Below are positions 18,103-27,500 of a stretch of DNA of 35,442 nt, piece after piece. How positions within the stretch are numbered: position 1 is the stretch's first letter; every line of letters starts with the position of its first letter. The position numbers and the translations under genes are program-made. Below the pieces are notes generated by a model. It did no database searches and was not told the origin of the DNA. It saw nothing but the letters and a program-made list of their open reading frames with translations. The DNA comes from Bacteroidales bacterium. GTDB lineage: Bacteria; Bacteroidota; Bacteroidia; Bacteroidales; UBA1556. The stretch spans positions 1-35,442 of the forward strand of contig JAMOQI010000067.1 of NCBI GenBank assembly GCA_027064095.1, in the 5' to 3' direction.

Positions 18103-18666
18103 ATGAAAAAGATAATTGTTATTTTATTCCTTTTTTTAGGAAGCGTTTTGGGTGTTAATGCTCAGAAATTTGCTTTTGTTGATACTCAATATATTCTTAA
18201 TAATATTCCTGAATATAAAATGGCTCAGAAGCAACTTGATGAGTTATCAAAGAAATGGCAACAAGAAATAGAAACTAAGGTTGCAGAGATAGATAGAATG
18301 TATAAGTCATATCAGACTGATGCAGTATTACTGCCAGAAGATATAAAAAAGCAGCGTGAGGATGAAATCTTACAAAAAGAGAAGGATTTAAGAGCACTTA
18401 AGAAAAAACGTTTTGGAACAGATGGAGATTTATTTAAAAAACGTGAAGAATTAATTAAACCTTTGCAAGATAAAATATACAATGCTATCCAGGCATTGGC
18501 TGAATCAAAAGGATATAGCGTTATTTTTGATAGGGCAGGGAGTCTGAGTATATTATATGCGAGTTCTAGATACGATAAAAGTGATGAAGTACTAACTAAT
18601 ATGGGATATTCACCAGGTGAAGACGATTCACAAAAGTCAAAATCGAGATCCAGAAGTAGGAGGTAA
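18103..18666 (+). CDS. OmpH/Skp-family periplasmic chaperone, first copy
   Basis: A 187-residue exported chaperone. The signal peptide ends near GVNAQ. The Skp fold follows: the first strand FAFVDTQYILNNIPEYK, then a long coiled-coil hairpin (about 40-115) rich in Lys, Glu and Gln, then the closing strand GYSVIFDRAGSLSILYA. Skp trimers hold unfolded outer-membrane proteins between the Sec translocon and BamA, which is encoded just upstream. The C-terminus carries a basic Ser-Arg tail, SQKSKSRSRSRR, that the next gene lacks. The tail is unusual for the family and its role is not known. Confidence 0.9.
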   Translation: MKKIIVILFLFLGSVLGVNAQKFAFVDTQYILNNIPEYKMAQKQLDELSKKWQQEIETKVAEIDRMYKSYQTDAVLLPEDIKKQREDEILQKEKDLRALKKKRFGTDGDLFKKREELIKPLQDKIYNAIQALAESKGYSVIFDRAGSLSILYASSRYDKSDEVLTNMGYSPGEDDSQKSKSRSRSRR

Positions 18667-18697
18667 ATAATTTTATATAGAGGTGTGAAAAATTATA

Positions 18698-18705
18698 TAC
18701 ATTTG
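18698..18705 (+). promoter_or_regulatory. -7 box before the second Skp gene
   Basis: TACATTTG matches TAnnTTTG and lies 63 bp before the ATG, in the 102-bp gap between the two chaperone genes. No -33 element is clear. It may give the second chaperone its own promoter. Confidence 0.4.
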
Positions 18706-18768
18706 TGCACCTATTTATAGCGTATTATGATAATTTATATTGTTGAAAATTAATAAACAAATATACAG

Positions 18769-19308
18769 ATGAGAAAATTAGAAATTTTATTAGTAGTACT
18801 ATTTATGACAGCTGGGATATTTTCAGCTAATGCTCAAACAAAAAGCAAAATTGGGGTAATTAATATTGGTGAATTACTAAAAGTTATGCCTGAGTATGAT
18901 TCAGTAATGGTTGCATATCAAACTAAGTACGATCAAATGCAGAAAGATTTACAACAGCTATACTCTGAGTTTGAAACTAAGCAATCTGCTTTGGCTAAAG
19001 ACCAAGATAATCTTACTGAAATGATGAAGAGTATTCGTATGCAAGAATTAGATGATTTGAAAAACAGAATACAAAACTTTCAAGATGGAGCTCAAGTAGA
19101 GTTGAATAAATTCGTTGAGGCTAAACAGGCTCCTATTCTAAAGAAAATTAGAACTGCAGTGAATGAAGTGGCAATTGAAAATGGATTTACTCATATTCTT
19201 AATAACTCTCAAGATCAAGTATTGTATTATGCAGAAGCTTTTGATATTTTACCATTGGTTATGAAAAAGCTTAATTTAAAAGAAAAGCCGGTTTCAGTAG
19301 GTCAGTAA
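18769..19308 (+). CDS. OmpH/Skp-family periplasmic chaperone, second copy
   Basis: A 179-residue exported Skp homologue. The signal peptide ends near FSANAQ. The body has the first strand IGVINIGELLKVMPEYD, a Gln/Lys/Glu-rich coiled coil (about 45-130), and a final ENGFTHILNNSQDQVLYY segment. It is a diverged paralogue of the preceding gene rather than a recent duplicate. Pairs of ompH genes after bamA are common in Bacteroidota. It has no Ser-Arg tail. A possible promoter lies between the two genes. The next gene is on the other strand, behind a bidirectional terminator. Confidence 0.9.
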   Translation: MRKLEILLVVLFMTAGIFSANAQTKSKIGVINIGELLKVMPEYDSVMVAYQTKYDQMQKDLQQLYSEFETKQSALAKDQDNLTEMMKSIRMQELDDLKNRIQNFQDGAQVELNKFVEAKQAPILKKIRTAVNEVAIENGFTHILNNSQDQVLYYAEAFDILPLVMKKLNLKEKPVSVGQ

Positions 19309-19640
19309 TTTGAAGAAAATTATCCCGCTTTATTCATACAAAAGTAAAGCGAATTGTATAAATAAGCATTGAATTGCGCGGGTTGTAATGCGGTAAAACT
19401 TTCCCGAAACAAGTTTGGGACAGGTTGATTTAGGAAAATTTATTAATCTTAGTTAGATATTAGCTTTCTGTGAGAGAAATCTTATGTCGAACTGAGGTTA
19501 TTAGTTTTATTTAATCGTCAGGATTATTTGTTATACCAATTTGAAAGCAAAAGTGCCGATATAAATTCTAAATATTTTTTTGTTTAACGAATTTTGCGGT
19601 AGTTTTGTTTTTAATTTGGTATTAATAATCCGGGTTAATT
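19309..19640. other. intergenic region with an interrupted dispersed element
   Basis: No gene is supported. The stretch holds both halves of the repeat described separately (19327-19349 and 19499-19533). Between them lies about 149 bp with more G and C in places (GCGCGGGTTGTAATGCGG) and a bulged inverted repeat TCCCGAAACAAGTTTGGGA at 19402-19420. The bidirectional terminator follows at 19641. Confidence 0.5.
19327..19533 (+). repeat. dispersed repeat, copy A (split)
   Basis: The two halves, 19327-19349 and 19499-19533, match 35155-35177 and 35178-35212 at 20 of 23 and 31 of 35 bases. In copy A they are separated by 149 bp; in copy B they are adjacent. Copy A begins 18 bp after the second Skp stop codon. 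Confidence 0.55.
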
Positions 19641-19668
19641 AAAAAGCCCCAACTTGGGGCTTTTTGTT
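19641..19668. terminator. bidirectional Rho-independent terminator
   Basis: A perfect palindrome, AAAAAGCCCCAA (19641-19652) and TTGGGGCTTTTT (19654-19665) around one C, with A and T tracts on both sides. It can stop both the Skp transcript and the converging pepD transcript. Confidence 0.92.
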
Positions 19669-19723
19669 GTTGTAATATAAAGTAAGATATTTTTCTACTT
19701 TCCATAAAAACTTGTAATGCAGT

Positions 19724-21181
19724 TTATATTCTTTTCAAAATATCTATTAAATGTTCCCAAAACATTTGGGCAGTTTTAATTTCTATTCTCTCATCAGGAG
19801 AGTGAGCTCCTTTAATAGTAGGACCGAAAGAAATCATATCCATACCTGGATATTTCTTGCCTATTAATCCACATTCTAGTCCGGCATGAATTGCTAATAC
19901 TTCAGGCTCTTTATTAAAAAGACTGATATATGATTCTTTTGATATCTCTAGTATTTTGCTATTAGGATTAGGTGTCCAACCGGGATATCCAGAGGAGTGT
20001 TCTACATCTGCTCCTATCATTTTGAAATTTGCTGCTACCATATTACAAGCATCATCTAAAGCGGAATCAACAGAACTTCTTTGGCTAGTTGTAAAATTTA
20101 CTTTTCCCGATTTGCTATTTGTTTTGATGGATGCAAGGTTTGTTGATGTTTCTACGAAATCTTTTATGTCTTGTGACATTGCAAGTACACCATGTGGACA
20201 TGCATAAACTGCATTTAGTATCTTTTGTGTGTCTTCTTTTGAAAATGCTTTGGCTTTGATATCATCTATTTCTGAAATTGAAACTGTAATATTCAATTCT
20301 GTTTTATGATACTCTTGTTTAAAAATGTCAAGGTATTTATCTGCCAAGCTAACAAGTTGATCATATTTGTTTGCTTCTATAAAAATATGAGCATATGCTT
20401 CTCTTGCTATTGCATTTCTTAAATTGCCACCATCATAATAACTAATGTCAATATTTAAAGTCTTTACAGCTTCGTAAAGTATTCTGTTAATTAGTTTATT
20501 GGCATTAGCATAACCCTTATTAATATCATCGCCACTATGACCACCATTAAGTCCTTTTACTTCTAGTCTATAGCTTTTCTTATCTACAATATCAACAAAA
20601 TTCACTTTTAATTCAGCAGTTGTATCTCTTCCTCCTGCACAGCCAATAAAAATTTGTCCTTCGTCTTCAGAATCTAAATTAAGTAGAATTCTTCCTTTAA
20701 GTAAGTCATCTGAAAGTCCAAAAGCACCAGTTAATCCTGTCTCTTCATCCATAGTGAATAACGATTCAATTGGAGGATGAGGGATGTCGTTAGAAGCTAA
20801 AATTGCTAATGCTGCTGCCATTCCAATACCATCATCAGCACCTAATGTAGTGCCTGTGGCTTTAACCCATTCTCCTTCAATTCTAGTTTTTATAGGATCT
20901 TTTGTAAAATCAAAATCAATATCGCTATTCTTTTCACATACCATATCCATATGGCTTTGTAATATCACTATTTCGTGATCTTCCATGCCATGAGTTCCAT
21001 TTTTTCGGATAAGCACATTGCCAACTTCATCTACGATTGTTTCTAGATTAAATTTTTTTCCAAACTCAACAAGATATTGACGAATTTGTTCTTCTTTTTT
21101 TGATGGTCTTGGAACTTTTGTTATTTCGTGGAAATACTTCCACATAACTTTTGGTTCAAGACTTAATATATTGTTAATCAT
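19724..21181 (-). CDS. pepD: aminoacyl-histidine dipeptidase (Xaa-His dipeptidase), M20 family
   Basis: A 485-residue cytoplasmic metallopeptidase that cleaves dipeptides such as Xaa-His. The metal-site motifs are visible: LQSHMDMVCEKN (His77, Asp79), TTLGADDGIGMA (bridging Asp), TMDEETGLTGAFG (catalytic and metal Glu), LDSEDEGQIFIGCAGG, and GAHSPDERIEI near the C-terminus. The lid domain lies in the middle (about 200-390). Length is the same as E. coli PepD (485). A -7 box lies about 29 bp upstream, and it shares its upstream gap with the giant T9SS gene in divergent orientation. Confidence 0.96.
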   Translation of the reverse strand: MINNILSLEPKVMWKYFHEITKVPRPSKKEEQIRQYLVEFGKKFNLETIVDEVGNVLIRKNGTHGMEDHEIVILQSHMDMVCEKNSDIDFDFTKDPIKTRIEGEWVKATGTTLGADDGIGMAAALAILASNDIPHPPIESLFTMDEETGLTGAFGLSDDLLKGRILLNLDSEDEGQIFIGCAGGRDTTAELKVNFVDIVDKKSYRLEVKGLNGGHSGDDINKGYANANKLINRILYEAVKTLNIDISYYDGGNLRNAIAREAYAHIFIEANKYDQLVSLADKYLDIFKQEYHKTELNITVSISEIDDIKAKAFSKEDTQKILNAVYACPHGVLAMSQDIKDFVETSTNLASIKTNSKSGKVNFTTSQRSSVDSALDDACNMVAANFKMIGADVEHSSGYPGWTPNPNSKILEISKESYISLFNKEPEVLAIHAGLECGLIGKKYPGMDMISFGPTIKGAHSPDERIEIKTAQMFWEHLIDILKRI

Positions 21182-21209
21182 CGAATTGATATTTATGTGG
21201 TTAAAAGTA

Positions 21210-21217
21210 CAAAGCTA
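21210..21217 (-). promoter_or_regulatory. -7 box of pepD
   Basis: On the minus strand the bases read TAGCTTTG, an exact TAnnTTTG match, 28 bp before the pepD start. No -33 TTG was found at the right spacing. Confidence 0.45.
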
Positions 21218-21384
21218 AAAAAAAACTTCCTTGGTTTGTAAGATTGTTTGTGCTTTTCTTAATTGGCAGTATTATTGGTGAATAATTAAGTTAAATATTT
21301 ATTATAAAGGATTAATGAAACTATTAATTATTTTTCAAAATTAAAATTTCCTTTTTAAATGGTGTTTTACTTTGTAAAAATCAT

Positions 21385-21392
21385 TATCTTTG
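21385..21392 (+). promoter_or_regulatory. -7 box of the giant T9SS gene
   Basis: TATCTTTG is an exact TAnnTTTG match, 125 bp before the ATG. The rest of the 336-bp gap (21182-21517) is AT-rich and shows no gene. The leader between this box and the start would be about 115 nt. Confidence 0.45.
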
Positions 21393-21517
21393 AAGGTTAG
21401 TATTTTATTAAGAATTATAATTTTTGTTATTTTTATTTTAATGATTATATAGGGTTACTTTAGCTTTACTTAGTAAGATATTCATCGGCATATACAATGT
21501 AACAAATATTTTTTGAT

Positions 21518-24500
21518 ATGAACAAAATTATACTATCAACTTTCGCTTTTTTATTTAGTATTTTCGGGAGTCTTATAGCGCAGAATTCATCAAACTCAAT
21601 TGAAGAAAATAATTCAGTTTGGCTTGAAATGATGCAAGATCCAAATGCAAATTTCTTCGCTACACAAGCTGTATTTGAAGAATATTGGAAAAATAGAATT
21701 ATAAAGCCGGGTGATGGCTGGAAGGTTTTCAAAAGATGGGAGGCATTTATGGAGTCTCGTGTTAATGGTGATGGAATGAAACCTGCGCCTGGTTATGTTC
21801 TTCAACAATATCAACAAATGATGTTATCAGGAAGTCCATTGTCTTCTGCTTCTGGCACATGGACTAATATTGGGCCAATAAGTTTACCCTCCAATTCAAG
21901 TGGACAGCCAAATGGTATTGGTAGGGTTAACGATGTTGCTTTTCATCCTTCTAATTCTAATATTATTTTTGTTGGTTCACCATCAGGTGGTTTGTGGAAA
22001 ACTACTAATGGTGGTTCATCATGGACTGCACTTACTGATAATTTACCAACATTGGGTGTGTCATCTATAGTTATTGATACGGCAAATACAAATATTATGT
22101 ATATGGGTACCGGTGATAGAGATGCCGGGGATGCGCCTGGATTAGGTGTTTATAAGTCAACAGATGGAGGTGTTACATGGAATGCAAGTACTGCCGGTAT
22201 TGGTTCAAGATTGGTGAGTAAAATTATTATTAATAAATCAAACAGTTCAATTTTATTGGCAGCCACACAAAATGGAATTTATAAAACTACTAATGGAGGT
22301 CAGACTTGGATAAAAAAAACTACGGGGAATATAAATTTTAAAGATATAGTTTATAAACCTAATAATTATAATATTGTTTATGCGACATCATATTATCCCG
22401 GTGTTGCATTTTATCGTTCTCTGAATGGCGGAGATAGTTGGACACAAATTAGTACAGGAATATCTTCTGTTGGTGATAGAATGGTTATTGGTGTGAGTGC
22501 TGCAGCTACAAATACAATTTATCTTGTTGCAGGTGGTAGTTCTGGTTTAGTGGCAGTTTATAAATCTACAAATGGAGGTTCATCATTTTCAACAACGGCT
22601 ACTTCTCCAAATATTTTGGGAAGAAATAGTTCCGGTTCCGATAATGCTAGTCAGGCATGGTATGATTTAACCATTGCTGTAGATCCAACAAATGCAAATA
22701 CTTTGTATGTAGGAGGAATAAATACATGGAAAAGTGTTAATGGTGGCACTTCATGGTCATTAAATTCACATTGGGTTGGGAATGGAGCTCCTGTTGTTCA
22801 TGCAGATATACACGTTTTGAAGTTTTCGCCTTCGGGAGTATTATATAACGGTTGTGATGGTGGTTTGTACAAAACTTCTAATGGAGGTACCACCTGGACA
22901 GATATAAGTTCAGGATTAGCTATTTCTCAGATATATAAAATTGGTCAGAGTGCAAGTGATGGTAATTTATTAATTGCAGGTTTTCAAGATAATGGTACTG
23001 CAAGCGTAAGTGGTACAGCTTGGACTACTGTTATTGGAGGTGATGGAATGGAATGTGCTATAGATCCAACTACTACTAATTATCAATATGGAGAATTGTA
23101 TTATGGTGATATAAGAAGGTCTGTAAATGGTGGTTATTTTAGCACTATTGCTGATAATGGTTCTAATGGAATTAATGAAAGTGGAGGCTGGGTAACTCCC
23201 TACTGTTTGCAAGAAGGACAATCTGGGACAATGTTTATAGGCTACAAAAATGTATGGCGTTCTACAAATATTAAAGCAGCAAATTCCAGCTCTGTATCTT
23301 GGACTAAAATTGGAAACTGGGGTAGTAGCTCCAACATAAAAGTAATTGAAAACTCTCCTGCCGATAATGGAATTATTTATGCATCCAGGTCATCACAGAT
23401 TTATAGAACTGATAATGCAAATTCAAGCTCCCCAACTTGGGTGACAATCTCAAGTCCTGGAGGTACAATAACAGATATCGAAGCACATCCTACTAATCCT
23501 AATATTGTTTATGCTACCGGTGGTAATAATATTTATAAATCTACTAATAAAGGTTCTTCATGGGTTAGCATTAGTGGTAATTTGCCTAATGTTAGTATTA
23601 ACTGTTTGGTTTATGATACTAGTAGCAATGAAGGTATTTATGTGGGAACAGATATAGGAGTATTTTATAAAGATGCTAATTTGACAAACTGGATAAATTT
23701 TTCTTCTGGAATGCCAGTTGCAGCTGAGGTAGTCGAATTAGAAATATATTATTCATCGGTAGCATCTCAGAGCAAAATTCGAGCAGCTACCTATGGAAGG
23801 GGCGTTTGGTCATCTGATTTGTATTTAAATCCAAATTCTCCTCCTATAGCTGACTTTAATGCTAATAGTACAACCACATGTACCGGAGGAACAATAGTAT
23901 TTACGGATGCTTCTGCCCCTAATCCTACTTCTTGGCAATGGAGCGTTGTACCTTCTACTGTTACATTTGTTAATAGTACAAGCGCAAGTTCTCAGAATCC
24001 TGAAATTCAGTTTAATGCAGTTGGTACATATAGTGTTAAACTTATTGTTACAAATGCAAATGGTTCTGATACACTGACAAAATCAAATTATATTACAGTA
24101 AGTGCTCCATATTCTACTCCTGTTACAGAGAATTTTGAAAGCTTTGTTGTAGCTACAGGAGGACCCGGCACATGGGCTCATGGTTGGACATACAGCAATA
24201 CCGGTAATTTTTATTGGAGAGCAAATAATGGGAATACTCCTTCAGCAAATACTGGTCCTAGCATAGATCATACATTAGGAACAGGTTCAGGTATTTATAT
24301 CTATACTGAAGCTTCACAACCTGCAGTTCAAGGGGAAGTTGCTAATTTGATAAGTCCTTGTATGACTTTACCTTCAAGTGGGAATTATGGATTGTCATTT
24401 TGGTATCACATGTTTGGTTCAAACATTACAGGTTTACATGTTGATATTTATACTAATGGAACTTGGATTAATGATATTTATACTCTTACCGGACCACAAC

Positions 24501-27500
24501 AGACCTCATATTCTTCCTCGTGGCAACAAGCTAACATATCTCTTTCATCATATCTTGGAAATACTATTAAGGTTAGATTTAGAGTGATACGGGGTGCGAA
24601 TTATATGGGGGACGTAGCTCTCGATGATATAAAAATATCGCCTATTACTAATGCCCCAACTGCTAATTTCGCTAGTAGTCAAACAACGACCTGTCAGGGT
24701 GGTGCGTTATCTTTTATTAATTTATCCATTGGTAATCCTACTGCTTGGAATTGGAGTTTCAGTCCTTCAAGCGTAACTTATATTAATAATACCAGTGACT
24801 CTAGTCAAAACCCTCAAGTAAAGTTTTTATCAACAGGTAATTATACCGTTACATTAATAGCTTCTAATGTTAATGGTGCTGATACTATTGTCAAGAATAA
24901 TTATATAACAGTTAATTCTGCAGTAAGTGTACCAAATAATGAGAATTTTGAGTCTTTTACAGTAGGCACTCCTGGTTCATTTCAAAATGGATGGTCAACA
25001 AATAATAATGGTAATTTCCCCTGGTATGTAAATTCAGGTACAACACCTTCAAATTATACCGGGCCTTCGGTTGACCATACATTTGGTACGTCGGCTGGTA
25101 AGTATTTATATACAGAGGCTTCTGGAAATAATATGAGTGGAAATACAGCTATACTTCTTTCTCCATGTTACAATTTTATTAATGCGAGCACAGCAAGAGT
25201 TAGTTTTTGGTATCATATGTATGGTCAGAGTATTACTGCTTTGAGAATGGATGTTTTTTATAACGGTGCTTGGGTAAATAATGTGAAGGTGATTAACGGA
25301 CAGCAGCAAAATAGTAACTCTGCTGCATGGTTGAAAACAACTGTTAATCTTGATAGCTATGTGGGGGGAAGTATTCGTTTCAGGTTTAGAGTTGTTCATC
25401 CTGGTGACTATCGTTGTGATGTGGCAATAGATGATATCAGTGTTTTTGAAGCTATACCACCTGTTAATGATGATCCTTGTGGCGCAATAAGTTTAAATGT
25501 CGGAAATACTTGTACTTACACTATAACTACAAATGAAAATGCAACAACAACTCAAGGAGTTCAAGTTCCCTCATGTGGAGGAACTATTTATGAAGATGTT
25601 TGGTATAAAGCGGTTGTGCCTGCTTCCGGTGGAATTATTATTGATGCGGAACAAGTACCAGCTAATTTTGCTGACGGTGTAGTGGCAGCATACAAAGGAA
25701 GTTGTAATTCCTTAATATTAGTTGGCTGTAATGATGATTATCAAGGCAGTGGTAATATGCCACATCTCGTTATAACAAATCAAACTCCAGGAGATACTAT
25801 TTTTATTAGATTTTGGAAATATGGTGGTGGTACAGGGCAATTTAAGCTTTGTTTAACAGAGCCTCCGCATTTTGTTTTATCTCCATCAACAATATCAGTT
25901 CCATACAATGGTGGAAGTACAAATATTTCGGTTAGCGCTTCTCCCAATATTACATGGTCTGTTAGTGATAATGCTTCCTGGTTGACTTTGAGCCCTACCA
26001 CAGGAACAGGTAATGGAACAATAACCGTAAATTATTCTGCTAATGCAAATGGTTCCAGAAATGCAACAATAACAGGAATTGCAAATGGATTGCCAAATAG
26101 GGTTGTTACTTTTCAACAACTAGGATATGTTGCAGCTTCATTTACAAGCTCTAGTCAAATGATTTGTAATGGTAGTAGTGTTACATTTACTAATAATTCC
26201 ACTAATGCAAATTCTTATATTTGGTATGTAAATGGTATTCAGCAATCTACTTCAACAAATTTTATACATACTTTTTCTTCCGATGGAAACTTTACGGTAA
26301 AACTAAAGGCTATTGGTGCGAATTTTACTGATTCTTCTTCGATGAATATTTTTGTTCAGTCAATGAATAATCCTTTTGCTGGCGTTGATACTAGTCTATG
26401 TGAAGGTGGTAATATAAACCTAAACCCAGATGTTAGTATTGGTCTGGTTTCATGTTCTTCAAACTGCAATATTCCAAGTAATTGTAATTCTCATTCAAAT
26501 AATGACTCACAAGAGTATATCATAAAGGTTGATATTGATGGAGTTTCTAACTTTTCTGCTAAAAGCGGAAGTGGATTTCAGGATTTCTCAGATAGAATAT
26601 TGATGCCAATTATAAAGGACTCAACCTATAATTTAACAGTTACAGCACATACAGCTGGTAACTGGTTGGAATATGTAGATGTATATATCGATTGGAATAG
26701 AAATGGTCTTTTTGATGAACCTGCTATTTCATTGGGGTCGGCTACTTTTGTCGGAGATCATGATTTTTATGGATTTATTACCGTACCTAGTAATGTTCAA
26801 ATCGGTACTACAAGGATGCGAGTAATTATGAAATATAATTCTGCAATTGCTAACGGCTGTATTAATTCTTATGGATATGGAGAAACTGAAGATTATGCAT
26901 TGGAAATTCTAAGTGTAGATACTCTGTCTCATTCATGGACAGGTCCGGCATCATTTATTTCTAATTTAATAAATCCAAGTATCAATAATATTGGAGTCTC
27001 TCAAAGTGGAACTTATACTTTAAGTGTAAACAATGCTTTCGGTTGTATTGCAACAGATGATAAAATGGTAACAGTGTTACCATTACCTACTGTTACTTTT
27101 GCTTCTGTTAATGATGTTTGTATTAGTGCAAGTCCATTTGCTCTTACTCAAGGTAGTCCTAGTGGAGGAACATATTCAGGAACAGGAGTAAGTAATGGTA
27201 TTTTTAATCCCGGCACAGCAGGAGTTGGAACTCATAGTATAGTTTATTCATATACTAATGCAACAGGTTGTAGTGATACAGCAATGCAGACTATACAGGT
27301 TAATCCATTACCAAGTGTAAGTTTTACCGGTTTGCCAAGTTCTTTATGTATTAACAGTAATAATGTTAGTCTTACAGGAAATCCTAGTGGCGGATTATTT
27401 AAAGGAGATGGTATTGTAATGCAAAATCAATTTAATCCTACATTGGCAGGAGCAGGAACTCATGATGTAAAATATGTTTATACCGATAATAATTCTTGTA

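Noticed and set aside
21860..23820. BNR motifs suggesting a sialidase
   Set aside because: The repeats fit the VPS10/BNR-type propeller, but the arginine triad and nucleophile pattern of sialidases was not found.
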